In this document: positions 48,854 to 57,574 of the stretch, piece after piece | How the letters are laid out: each line of letters begins with the position of its first letter | Position numbering within the stretch: position 1 is the first letter of the stretch | Assembly (NCBI RefSeq): GCF_038397785.1 | Contig: NZ_CP151642.1 | Span: forward strand, 2,294,001-2,358,000 | DNA: 64,000 bases | Reading direction: 5' to 3' | Source of the DNA: Salinibacterium sp. TMP30 | Lineage (GTDB): Bacteria; Actinomycetota; Actinomycetes; Actinomycetales; Microbacteriaceae | Position numbers and translations under genes: made by a program | The notes under the pieces: model-generated | Seen by the model: only the letters and a program-made list of their open reading frames with translations | Databases searched by the model: none | Told to the model about the DNA's origin: nothing

Positions 48854-50770
48854 CTATGGGCTAGGGGGTGCACCCGGCAGTGATTCACAGACGATTCCAT
48901 CATTGTCTGAATCTAGCCGCGCAACGTCACCGTAGTGTGGGAAATAGTTGTTGTACCAGTTTTGTGCGGCGACCCAGGCACTGAAGCTGCTGCAATTCTT
49001 GGAGTCGCCCGGATTGCTCGGAATTACAATCGGCGGTGGACTTCCACACCGGGTCAAGTTTGCGACGTTATTGCTCAGCACTCCGGTTCCGCCAAGAATC
49101 ACGCGATTCGTGGTGCCCAATTCCGTGAGATCATCGACGATATTGGCAGGCACACAAGTGGAGGGCACAACATACAGGGGCGCTGAGTTGCGTCCTGCCA
49201 AGGCCGCACCCGCCAGCGCGTCCGCGAATCCGGTACCCACAGCAAAGAATGCTTGTGGTGCCGCCGCGAAACTGTTGCGGTTGATCTCGCGCGACGTTGC
49301 GTAGCGGTTGGAGCCGGCATACCTCACTACCGTATTTACACTAGGCTGCGCGCGCAGTGAGCGTTCCACCTGCGATGACACGACTCCAGTTCCACCTGCA
49401 ATGACGGCAGAAGTCACGCCAAGCTTTTGTATAAGCGACGCTGTCGCGGAATCTACTCCACCAGCGAGACCATTCACCAGGAACACCGGACTTCCCGTCG
49501 TTCCAGCGGCGGCACTCGCACTCAACGCGTCCGGGAAGTTCGCCCCGGTCGCAAAGAAAGCCTTACTAGCGCCCTCAGGGAAGGCTCGATCGATCACAAT
49601 TCGGGAAGTCTCGTACCGGTTGGCTCCACCATCACGTCGAATGTTCGGGGCCAGCGCAGACAGTTGCGCATAGATTGTGCTCGAAAGGACACCCGCACCC
49701 CCCACAACAACGATTAGGGACGGTTGCAAGCGCAAGATCTCGGCACGCACACTGTTGGGTAGCCCTGTTGGGGGAGTCAAAAGAAGGGGGCCACCTTGCT
49801 TCGCTGCCGCCGGAGCTGCGCTGAGGGCATCCGGGTAGTTCGTGCCAGTTGCCACATAGACCGCATCTACTTCGGGCTGATACTGCTGAGAAATCGCAAC
49901 GGCGGTCGCATACCGATTGGAACCGGAGAGTCGAACCACTCCCGGCTCGGGCAGTGCGCTCATCGTGTTCGCTGTCGATGGAGCCACCACAAGGGCAGCG
50001 CCACACTCACCGGTGAGAATGTCGCTCAACACGGACCGTTCCGCACCATCAATTGTTAGGCCCCAGCGGAACTTGACAAGAATCCAACTGGTTACATATC
50101 GGCATTGGACGTCAACGTCAGGTGGCAACCACGATGCGGGATCACTTGCGCCCTTGCTCTGGTTCACGTTGTCAGTGACCGCTTCTAGCGCGACATCCAG
50201 GGTCACATCGTTCGCGAAGTCCCTGCGTTGCGTCGCAGTCCACCGATCAGCTCCCGAGTCCCAGGCTTCAGACAGCGGCACCATGTGATCGATGTCGACA
50301 TCCGATGGATCTGTCCACGTCACCCCGTCGTACCAGGAGAACCAGGTGCCCGAAGTTATTGTGCACCCGGTGCCTCTCACTACGGGCGTGATCGACTCCG
50401 CGATAAGAACTTCGTGGCGGGTGTCACATCCGTTTGAGTCAGCGTCAACCCAGTGTTCGAAGTACGACCGCTCATAGGCGGTAATGCTCGGTGTTGCGAC
50501 GACCAGCTGAGCAAACAATTGAGATACCGCCATCTGGTTCGCCGACGCCGTCGAAACGGTGCTCATCGAGGCGTCGAACTTAACTGGACCAGGACCTTCG
50601 ATGGCTCTTGCTTGATTCGCGAGAGAAATAGTCGTTTCATCGCCAACAGCAGCTGCGGGCAGCACGTTCGCAACGGTGAAGCCTGAAGCGAGAAGCGCCG
50701 CCGAAGCGAGCACAGCGACCAAACGGGCGGTCATGCGTCGCACTCGAAGCCGCCGGTGTTCCTCAACCAT
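48854..50770 (-). CDS. Exported HNH (DUF1524-like) nuclease with cell-wall-binding repeats
   Basis: A 638-residue surface protein. Signal peptide at about 13-42; a short CAP-domain-like stub (ISLANQARAIEGPGPVKF) at 48-80; a DUF1524/GmrSD-type HNH nuclease domain at about 85-258 (DIDH at 159-162, FANDVTL, DNVNQSKGASD at 200-210); three cell-wall-binding type 2 repeats (RLSGSNRYATAVAIS, GGANRYETSRI, YAGSNRYATSREI); and a C-terminal excalibur calcium-binding domain (DVARLDSDNDGIVCE). The stub matches the neighbour's CAP domain start, so the gene appears to be a domain-swapped paralogue. ATG overlaps the upstream TAA by one base; another ATG 12 codons later is possible. An extracellular nuclease role is inferred. 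Confidence 0.88.
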   Translation of the reverse strand: MVEEHRRLRVRRMTARLVAVLASAALLASGFTVANVLPAAAVGDETTISLANQARAIEGPGPVKFDASMSTVSTASANQMAVSQLFAQLVVATPSITAYERSYFEHWVDADSNGCDTRHEVLIAESITPVVRGTGCTITSGTWFSWYDGVTWTDPSDVDIDHMVPLSEAWDSGADRWTATQRRDFANDVTLDVALEAVTDNVNQSKGASDPASWLPPDVDVQCRYVTSWILVKFRWGLTIDGAERSVLSDILTGECGAALVVAPSTANTMSALPEPGVVRLSGSNRYATAVAISQQYQPEVDAVYVATGTNYPDALSAAPAAAKQGGPLLLTPPTGLPNSVRAEILRLQPSLIVVVGGAGVLSSTIYAQLSALAPNIRRDGGANRYETSRIVIDRAFPEGASKAFFATGANFPDALSASAAAGTTGSPVFLVNGLAGGVDSATASLIQKLGVTSAVIAGGTGVVSSQVERSLRAQPSVNTVVRYAGSNRYATSREINRNSFAAAPQAFFAVGTGFADALAGAALAGRNSAPLYVVPSTCVPANIVDDLTELGTTNRVILGGTGVLSNNVANLTRCGSPPPIVIPSNPGDSKNCSSFSAWVAAQNWYNNYFPHYGDVARLDSDNDGIVCESLPGAPPSP

Positions 50771-52206
50771 TAGCAGCGGCTCAAGTACACGACGCCATTG
50801 CCCAGTGCTGCGCTTCCCCCAAGAAGCACTCGACTCGTGGTTTCGAAGGCTTCTAGGTTGCGGACGACGTCGGCAGATACACAATTGCTGGGCACAACAT
50901 AAAGTGGAGCTGAGTTGCGTCCTGCTAAGGCGGCGCCGGCAAGCGCATCCGCGAATCCGGTGCCCACTGCAAAGAAGGCTTGTGGAGCCGTGGAAAAACT
51001 CTCGCTGTTGATTGCGTTCGACGTTGAGTACCGGTTTGAGCCGGCGTACCTAACCACCGAATCCACACCGGGCTGGGCGCGTAGCGACAGTTCCATCTGT
51101 GCGGAAACAACTCCTGTGCCGCCAGCGATTACCGCTGAAGTAACGCCAAGCTTCTCGATAAGCGCAGACGTGGCAGCATCAACTGAACGTCCATGGCCAT
51201 CGACAAGAAAGACAGGGCTTCCCGTGGCTCCAGCTGCGGCGCTTGCACTTAACGCGTCTGGAAAATTGGCACCTGTCGCGAAGAAAGCTTTTTCGGTTCC
51301 CGAAGTAAAGGCCCGATCGATCACGATGCGGGAAGTTTCGTACCTGTTGGACCCACCGTCACGCCGAATGTTCGGAGCCAGAACAGAAAGTTGCGAGTAG
51401 ATCGCACCCGAAAGCACGCCCGTACCACCAACGACGACAATAAGGTCAGGTCGCAGACGCTGGATCTCGGCGCGCACAGTGCTCGGTATCCCCGTTGGAG
51501 GAGTGAGAAGAAGTGGCCCGCCCTGCTTTGCCGCTGCAGGTGCAGCACTGAGTGCGTCTGGGTAATTCGCCCCGGTTGTCACATAGACAGCCTTCACTCC
51601 TGGCGAGTACTGCTGAGATATCGCGACCGCAGTCGCATAGCGATTGGAACCGGAGAGCCGCTCTACCCCTTCAGGAGGCGCGGGTGCGGGAACGCTCGCG
51701 CCGTACTTGCCGAAGTTTTCGACCGCCCACGTGGTTCCGCCCGATGTCACGAACGCAATACCGATGTCGGTGTAATCACCCAAGATGTTTGCTCGGTGCC
51801 CTGATGAATTCATCCACCCGTTGTGTACCGCGGTGGGCGACGAGAACCCTCGGGCAACGTTCTCGGCTGCCTTGCTCCACCCGCTAGGGATCTGACTCGA
51901 GAAATATGGGTTGTGCGTCATTGAACCATTGGAGGCCATCTTGTTCGCCCACGCCGTCGACACCGAACTCATGGCGGCATTGAGCTTAAGAGGGCCAAGA
52001 CCCTCGGCAGCTCTGGCCTGATTCACGAGTGAAAGAATCGTGTTTTCCCCAGCCGCAGTTGCGGGTGATGCACTGGAAACGGCCAATCCTGATGCGAGAA
52101 GTGCCGCGGCGGCGAGCACGCCCAACCAACGGACGACCATGCGCCGCGCTCGAAACCCCCCGGTTTTCTTCACAAAGGCAAGGCTACGCGACACTAGCGC
52201 GCACAT
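50770..52206 (-). CDS. CAP-domain protein with cell-wall-binding repeats
   Basis: A 478-residue surface protein: signal peptide (VLAAAALLASGLAVSSASPATAA), a complete CAP/SCP domain (LVNQARAAEGLGPLKLNAAM, MTHNPYFSS, AENVARGF, SSGHRANILGDYTDIG, WAVENFGKYG) and three type 2 cell-wall-binding repeats (RLSGSNRYATAVAIS, GGSNRYETSRI, YAGSNRYSTSNAI). Nearly identical in its repeat half to the next gene. Start choice is uncertain: the ATG at 52206 has GGGGGT ahead but both lie in a strong hairpin; GTG 52173 or ATG 52140 would also give a signal peptide. Confidence 0.88.
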   Translation of the reverse strand: MCALVSRSLAFVKKTGGFRARRMVVRWLGVLAAAALLASGLAVSSASPATAAGENTILSLVNQARAAEGLGPLKLNAAMSSVSTAWANKMASNGSMTHNPYFSSQIPSGWSKAAENVARGFSSPTAVHNGWMNSSGHRANILGDYTDIGIAFVTSGGTTWAVENFGKYGASVPAPAPPEGVERLSGSNRYATAVAISQQYSPGVKAVYVTTGANYPDALSAAPAAAKQGGPLLLTPPTGIPSTVRAEIQRLRPDLIVVVGGTGVLSGAIYSQLSVLAPNIRRDGGSNRYETSRIVIDRAFTSGTEKAFFATGANFPDALSASAAAGATGSPVFLVDGHGRSVDAATSALIEKLGVTSAVIAGGTGVVSAQMELSLRAQPGVDSVVRYAGSNRYSTSNAINSESFSTAPQAFFAVGTGFADALAGAALAGRNSAPLYVVPSNCVSADVVRNLEAFETTSRVLLGGSAALGNGVVYLSRC

Positions 52207-52234
52207 CGAGACCCCCTTTGCGGGGGCTCTCGAT
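52205..52234 (-). promoter_or_regulatory. RNA hairpin covering the RBS/start of the CAP-CWB2 gene
   Basis: ATCGAGA+CCCCC (52205-52216) pairs with GGGGG+TCTCGAT (52222-52234) around TTTGC, leaving one unpaired base. In the minus-strand mRNA the GGGGG that would serve as ribosome binding site and the ATG at 52206 are in the stem. It may act as a translational block released by a factor or temperature, or may simply show that the real start is further downstream. Confidence 0.5.
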
Positions 52235-53138
52235 GCGAACCAGCAGCGTCACATGAAGCTTTTCTGCGAATGAACAAACGGCGCCTTGAGGGAGGCGCCG
52301 CATTCGAATCACGATCCCGACAGCCCAGGGCCAGCCCCACCGGAATATAGGCCAAAAGAGTGGATGGGATCTTGATCTGAGCATGTGATTGCTGGCCAAA
52401 GTGGGGGTCGGTATGGTCCATGATGCTTAGTCGTGGCCCTTCGTGCAAATTCTGGCTCGTGTCTCGTACCGGAATCTGGAGCGGCACCCGGTGTCTGCTG
52501 ATCGCGATCAACGAGACCGGTAACGTGCTGGCGAGTGTTGCCGAGCGACCAGCCCGATCGATGCGCGCGCGGTTCTGCCACTTGACAACGACAACCGGAT
52601 AGCCTTAGCAAGCATTAATCGAACTTCAACGCGGACACGGCCAACGCTGGGTTGGCACTCATCCCGTTTCATGATCTGAAGGCTTCGCTCGCGTCCCTGC
52701 AAAGTTCATCGACGGCCTGCCTAACAAAACCATGGCTGCCTGCCGCGGAATGTCTCGACTTAACAGCATCACGAGTCTGTTCTATTGCATCTTCCGCAAA
52801 AGACGATCGTCCATCAAGCTGGAACCCTGTCTGCTGCACAATTGCTCCGTGCAGAGATAACTCTGGCGAGTGTTGGTGTCGGTTGTGGATTCTCAGTCAT
52901 CTGATTTCCGACCGCAACCGCCGAAGCGCACACGCCTTCGCTGTACGCCCTCGCGCGGAGACTTGAGCCGCTCAGAGATACGGTGATCGCGGTCGTCGCT
53001 GGATCCGCGTGTTCGTAGCGGCGGATGCCAAAGCGATCATCGTCGAACTCATCCTGGGCAGAACGAAAACGATCGGCCTGACGCTGAAGGAGCTGTTCAG
53101 TGTGGTAACTCTCATCTGATCCCTGATCACCTAGCCGC
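52235..53138. other. Long gap without a recognised gene
   Basis: About 900 bases separate the cell-wall protein genes from the Lrp-type regulator. Short open frames exist on both strands, but none has a convincing start, codon pattern or recognisable motif. The only structure I see is a perfect hairpin, CGGCGCC (52279-52285) with GGCGCCG (52294-52300) and an 8-base loop, which on the minus strand is followed by GTTTGTT and could be an attenuator before the CAP gene. The stretch may hold a decayed gene. Confidence 0.5.
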
Positions 53139-53579
53139 TCAGGCCTGAATCGTCTCGAAGTCCTCGAAGATGAGTGCGGTCTTCGTGGTGCGCACCGCCG
53201 GGATTGCCTGCAGTTCCTCAAGCACTACTCGACGCAAGTCGCCGTTGTCGCGCGCGCGCACCAGAAGCATGACGTCGTAATCGCCGCCGACAAGTGCGAC
53301 GTGCACCACCTCAGGGATTTGGGCAAGACGAGCTCGCATCTCCTGCCATGAAGCCTGATTGACCGTGAGGGTCACGTAGGCCGACGAGTGCTGGCCCGCG
53401 AGAACTGGATCAACTCGCGCTCCGAATCCGGTAATCACGTGTGACTCGATGAGACGGTTCACCCGCGCGTAGGCATTCGCTCGCGAGATATGAGTCGCTT
53501 GAGCGACCGCGCTGATTGAGGCACGGCCGTCTTTCCGAAGCTCAGCGAGCACTCGCGAATCAACTTCGTCCAAATCCAC
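53139..53579 (-). CDS. Lrp/AsnC-family regulator, probably of the adjacent dehydrogenase operon
   Basis: A 146-residue Lrp/AsnC transcription factor. The N-terminal helix-turn-helix is MDLDEVDSRVLAELRKDGR ... AQATHISRANAYARVNRL, followed by the RAM ligand-binding domain (VHVALVGGDYDVMLLVRA, EELQAIPAVRTTKTALIF). Divergent from an E1alpha-E1beta-E2 operon, the position of BkdR-type regulators that respond to branched-chain amino or keto acids. Paired TTGAGT/ACTCAA sites lie between them. Confidence 0.9.
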   Translation of the reverse strand: MDLDEVDSRVLAELRKDGRASISAVAQATHISRANAYARVNRLIESHVITGFGARVDPVLAGQHSSAYVTLTVNQASWQEMRARLAQIPEVVHVALVGGDYDVMLLVRARDNGDLRRVVLEELQAIPAVRTTKTALIFEDFETIQA

Positions 53580-53622
53580 AGGTGAATCCCCTCAGTTGGA
53601 AGCCGATTGGTTGGAAGTACTG

Positions 53623-53708
53623 ACTCAATCTACCGTTATCAATAGCATTCCGTCTAACATTCTTGAGTCTTATTGCGACGCTGTTACTCAAGAACCGATG
53701 ATTGAGTT
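53623..53708. promoter_or_regulatory. Candidate Lrp-type operator array
   Basis: TCTTGAGT (53661-53668) and ACTCAAGA (53686-53693) are perfect 8-bp inverted arms with 17 bases between them. Two more half-sites flank them: ACTCAA at 53623-53628 and TTGAGT at 53703-53708. Multiple spaced sites in a divergent promoter region suit the octameric binding of Lrp/AsnC regulators. Target assignment to the adjacent regulator is inference. Confidence 0.55.
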
Positions 53709-53752
53709 GCAAAACGTTTATCGCAGTCCGGCATCAATCAATGGAGATCATC

Positions 53753-54847
53753 ATGAGCCATCGTCAGTTGCTACCGCGGGACGTCCCCGTGCAGTTGATC
53801 AACGCGGATGGAAAAGCGGACTCGGATGATGTCTACTTAGCTGCAAGCCCGACGGCTCTCACTGACGGATACCGCTCGCTTGTGGTCTCACGGCGGATCA
53901 ACGATCAGTGCTACGCGCTGGTGCGACAAGGACGGCTCGCAGTGTACCCGTCGTCGTACGGTCAGGAAGCGTGCCAGGTCGCCGCGGTTTCGGTGCTTGA
54001 CGATGGCGACTGGCTGTTTCCTACCTACCGGGACTCTGTCTCCTTGATGCTGCGCGGAATCGCGCCCGCCGATGCGTTGACACTTCTGCGAGGCGACTGG
54101 CACTGCGGCTACAACCCGCACGAGTTTAGGGTGGCACCGCAATCAACTCCGCTCGCGACGCAACTCATCCATGCGGTGGGCTTTGCCCACGCGGCTGTAC
54201 TGAAGGGCGAGCCCACGGTCGTGATGGCCCTATGCGGCGACGGCGCGACCAGCGAGGGGGACTTTCATGAAGCCATGAACTTCGCTGCGGTCTTTCACCT
54301 GCCGGTTGTGTTCTTCGTGCAGAACAACCGATTCGCCATCTCCGTGCCGTTTTCTAAACAAAGCGCTGCGGAATCCCTTGCCCACAAGGCCGCGGGCTAC
54401 GGGATGCCCGGGGAACAGGTCGACGGCAACGACCTCGCTGCACTGTTGGCTGTGCTGGGCATCGCTGTGGATCGCGCCCGTTCCGGGGGTGGGCCCACCC
54501 TCGTTGAGGCCCACACCTACCGCATGCAGGCGCACACCAACGCGGACGACGACACTCGCTACCGCGATAGCGGGGAAGTGCAGGCTTGGGCCGCTCGGGA
54601 TCCCCTGGTTCGTCTGCGAAAGTACCTGCGTGGCAAGAACGCGCTCGACGACGCCGAGGAGACTGCGTTTGCTGCCGAGGCTGACGAAATCGCGACGACT
54701 TTACGTGACGCACTAAACACCGACGTCCAACCTGATGCCGGTGAGCTCTTCCGCCATGTCTACGCCACCAGCACACCTCAACTCGATGAGCAATGGGCTT
54801 CGCTGCAGGGCGAACTCGAACGATCAGAAGATGGAGCGAAATCATGA
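53753..54847 (+). CDS. 2-oxoacid dehydrogenase E1 alpha (branched-chain or pyruvate type)
   Basis: A 364-residue thiamine-diphosphate-dependent E1alpha subunit. The ThDP motif is ALCGDGATSEGDFHEAMNFAA ending in VQNN (read in two parts); other marks are SYGQEACQVA, FPTYRD and HTYRMQAHTNADDDTRYR. Sequence style matches branched-chain 2-oxoacid dehydrogenase more than pyruvate dehydrogenase, in line with the Lrp-type neighbour. GGAGATC before the ATG at 53753 sets the start. Overlaps E1beta by ATGA. Confidence 0.92.
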   Translation: MSHRQLLPRDVPVQLINADGKADSDDVYLAASPTALTDGYRSLVVSRRINDQCYALVRQGRLAVYPSSYGQEACQVAAVSVLDDGDWLFPTYRDSVSLMLRGIAPADALTLLRGDWHCGYNPHEFRVAPQSTPLATQLIHAVGFAHAAVLKGEPTVVMALCGDGATSEGDFHEAMNFAAVFHLPVVFFVQNNRFAISVPFSKQSAAESLAHKAAGYGMPGEQVDGNDLAALLAVLGIAVDRARSGGGPTLVEAHTYRMQAHTNADDDTRYRDSGEVQAWAARDPLVRLRKYLRGKNALDDAEETAFAAEADEIATTLRDALNTDVQPDAGELFRHVYATSTPQLDEQWASLQGELERSEDGAKS

Positions 54848-55860
54848 CCATGCTGCAGGAGAACTCGGCAAAGGTCGACACCGGGGTAGAGACCATGTCG
54901 ATGGCTGCGGCATTAAATCGAGCTCTCGCTGACGAACTGGCTGCCGACGACTGTGTCGTGGTGTTTGGTGAAGATGTGGGTGCTCTAGGTGGCGTGTTTC
55001 GCGTAACAGACGGACTTACTGGCCAATTCGGTGAGAAACGATGCTTTGACACTCCAGTCGCTGAGTCAGGCATCGTGGGCACCGCGGTCGGCATGGCAAT
55101 GAACGGTCTTCGCCCCATAGTGGAGATGCAGTTCGATGCATTCGCCTACCCGGCCTTCGAGCAAGTAGTCAGCCATGTCGCGAAGATGGGCAACCGCACC
55201 CGCGGCGCCGTGCGCCTGCCGATTGTTATTCGCATCCCCTATGCGGGCGGAATCGGCGGAGTTGAGCACCACTGCGACTCTTCGGAGGCCTACTACGCGC
55301 ACACTCCCGGCTTGACAGTGGTCGCTCCCTCGACCCCGCAAGATGCTTACAGCTTGCTGCGTGAAGCAATCCGCTTTCCTGATCCCGTCGTCTTCTTGGA
55401 GCCAAAAAAACTCTACTGGGCGAAAGGTCCGGTTGATACCTCCAGCACCGCCGAGATAGGCAAGGCAAGGGTGATCCGCGAGGGTACGGATGCGACGCTC
55501 GTCGCCTACGGCACTTCGGTGCCCATCGCCTTAGAGGCGGCCGACGCTGCTGCCGCGGAGGGTCGTAGCCTCCAAGTCGTCGACTTGCGGACTCTGTCGC
55601 CCTACGATGACGCCACTATCGACGCAGCAGTGCGCTCCACGGGCCGAGCCGTTGTGATTGCCGAAGCGCCGGGCTTCGCGAGCATGGCATCCGAAATCGC
55701 CGCCCGGATCTCGGAGCGCTGCTTCTCTTGGCTTGAAGCACCTGTGCGTCGGGTAACGGGCTTTGACATCCCGTTTGCCCCTCCCAGGCTCGAGCACTTC
55801 TACTTGCCTGATGTCGACCGAGTGCTGGATGCGGTCGACTCACTCAACTGGGACAGCTAA
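54844..55860 (+). CDS. 2-oxoacid dehydrogenase E1 beta
   Basis: A 338-residue E1beta transketolase-like subunit: FGEDVGALGGVFRVTDGL, DTPVAESGIVGTAVGMA, EMQFDAFAYPAFEQ, GGIGGVEHHCDSSEAYYAHTPGL (in parts), VVDLRTLSPYDDATI and IPFAPPRLEHFYLP. Forms the heterotetramer with the upstream alpha subunit. The start overlaps the E1alpha stop (ATGA) and the stop overlaps the E2 start (TAATG), so the three subunits are translationally coupled. Confidence 0.94.
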   Translation: MTMLQENSAKVDTGVETMSMAAALNRALADELAADDCVVVFGEDVGALGGVFRVTDGLTGQFGEKRCFDTPVAESGIVGTAVGMAMNGLRPIVEMQFDAFAYPAFEQVVSHVAKMGNRTRGAVRLPIVIRIPYAGGIGGVEHHCDSSEAYYAHTPGLTVVAPSTPQDAYSLLREAIRFPDPVVFLEPKKLYWAKGPVDTSSTAEIGKARVIREGTDATLVAYGTSVPIALEAADAAAAEGRSLQVVDLRTLSPYDDATIDAAVRSTGRAVVIAEAPGFASMASEIAARISERCFSWLEAPVRRVTGFDIPFAPPRLEHFYLPDVDRVLDAVDSLNWDS

Positions 55861-57179
55861 TGGCCATCAACGTCTTTTATCTGCCCGACCTCGGCGAAGG
55901 ACTCACGGAGGCGGCCCTAGTTCGCTGGATCGTCGCTGTCGGCGATAGCGTCGCGATCGACCAGGCAATCGCCGAGGTCGAGACAGCGAAGAGCATCGTC
56001 GAGGTTCCGAGCCCATACGCAGGCACAGTGTCGACTCTGCATGGAGAGGAAGGGGAAATGCTCAATGTTGGTGCGCCACTTCTCGAGGTAGACAACGGTG
56101 CCGCAGTGACGACTGAGGTAGCCCCGAGCGCTCCGATCGAGGTAGAGCTTGAGGCTCACCGGGAAGAAGAGCAGGCCGGCTCGGGAAACGTGCTCATTGG
56201 CTACGGCACGAAGGTGCGGCATTCGAGCGGACGCACTCGCCGGAGGGTGACGTCTCCCGCTCTCGTCCCGGCCGCAACACCATTGAAGACGAAGCCTGCG
56301 CGCAGCGGCCCCGTAGCGGTGCGCTCCCCTATCGTGCGTCGACTGGCCCGCAGTTCGGGCATCGATCTACTCACTATTGTCCCGACGGCCCCCGATGGCG
56401 TCATCCGCCGTGAGGACGTACTGAAGGCCGCTGCCACATCCGAGGACTCGGCAAGCACAGCGGCTAGGCTCCCCGTGCCAGCACACGCTGACCTCGAGGT
56501 GGTTCGCCGCGAACCGATGGGGATGCTGCGCAAGGCCGTCAGCGCGAGGCTATCCCGGAGTCGCACCGAGATTCCGGAGGCTACCGTCTGGGTGGATGTC
56601 GACGCGACGGCGCTATGGGAGCTGCGGCAGGCGATGGGCGATGGGCGCCCGTCTCTCACTGCTTTCATCGCGAAATTCGTGCTTCTCGCCCTCGCCGAGT
56701 ACCCCGTGCTAGCCGGTCGCCTAAGCGAGGACGGCTCGGAGATTCTCGAGTTCGACGGAGTCAACCTGGGCATCGCCGCCAACACGCCCCGGGGACTCAT
56801 GGTCCCGGTGCTGCGGCACGCTGAGCGTGACAGCATCGCCGATCTTGACACGGCCATTCGCCGGCTTGCCGAAGATGCCCAGGAAGGACGGCTGTCTCCA
56901 GCGGAGTTGTCGGGTTCGACTTTCACCCTCAACAACTACGGCAGCCTGGGGGTCGATGGTTCGGCTGCGATTATCAATCACCCCGAGGTGGCGATGCTCG
57001 GGGTCGGCAGGATGATCGAGCGCCCGTGGGTCGTGGGCGGAGCGATCATTCCGCGCCGAATTGTACAGTTGTCCATGGTGTTCGACCACCGCGTCTGCGA
57101 CGGGGGGTATGCGTCCGGTTTCCTTCGGTCGGTTGTCGACGCCATACAGTCACCGGCGCGGTTATTCGCGCAGATCTGA
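55860..57179 (+). CDS. 2-oxoacid dehydrogenase E2 (lipoyl acyltransferase)
   Basis: A 439-residue E2 core subunit. One N-terminal lipoyl domain with the lipoylated Lys in EVETAKSIVEVPS (about residue 42), a linker, a peripheral-subunit-binding domain (SPIVRRLARSSGIDLLTI, near 155-190) and the acyltransferase domain with LNNYGSLGVDG and the active-site VFDHRVCDGG. No E3 (dihydrolipoamide dehydrogenase) gene follows, so E3 is shared with another complex. Confidence 0.93.
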   Translation: MAINVFYLPDLGEGLTEAALVRWIVAVGDSVAIDQAIAEVETAKSIVEVPSPYAGTVSTLHGEEGEMLNVGAPLLEVDNGAAVTTEVAPSAPIEVELEAHREEEQAGSGNVLIGYGTKVRHSSGRTRRRVTSPALVPAATPLKTKPARSGPVAVRSPIVRRLARSSGIDLLTIVPTAPDGVIRREDVLKAAATSEDSASTAARLPVPAHADLEVVRREPMGMLRKAVSARLSRSRTEIPEATVWVDVDATALWELRQAMGDGRPSLTAFIAKFVLLALAEYPVLAGRLSEDGSEILEFDGVNLGIAANTPRGLMVPVLRHAERDSIADLDTAIRRLAEDAQEGRLSPAELSGSTFTLNNYGSLGVDGSAAIINHPEVAMLGVGRMIERPWVVGGAIIPRRIVQLSMVFDHRVCDGGYASGFLRSVVDAIQSPARLFAQI

Positions 57180-57209
57180 GCGAAGCATCGCCGTCAGACC
57201 ACGGTTTCC

Positions 57210-57450
57210 AGACAGAGACAATTCTCGCCTTCTCTCGACATCCAGCACGATCACAATGGGAAAGAATGTGATGGCTCTTGAGAGCTTGGGGTTGTGAGCA
57301 TCAGTGCTGTGCACACTCACCAGAATGTTCACCTTGCAGGTGTCGGTGCGCACGAGTAGGACGTGCCCGCCGAAGAGGTCGTCGAGCTGGATCGGATGTG
57401 CATAGTTAATACCGCCGACACACGCCATGGCGCAGTACGACCCGCCCCAA
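57210..57450 (-). pseudogene. Acyl-CoA thioesterase (hotdog) remnant
   Basis: In the 395-base gap between E2 and the enoyl-CoA hydratase, a minus-strand frame reads GGSYCAMACVGGINYAHPIQ, then VNILVSVHSTDA and ITFFPIVIVLDVE. This resembles the central and C-terminal strands of acyl-CoA thioesterases (typically SGSYCVTAYVG, ARPI, SMHILVTV, CLIIFVAVDE). The N-terminal helix with the usual catalytic region is absent, several positions are eroded and no proper start exists. I read it as a decayed gene; function lost. Confidence 0.5.
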
Positions 57451-57574
57451 CGGAGCCCGGAGGCGTGGCTGCGCGATCTACCTACTTCTGCGCGACTGGC
57501 AGTAGCCGCGCGGCCGGGGAACATGATATCGTCAGGACCCGCTAGAAACCGAAGAATGATCCAGACGGTATCGG

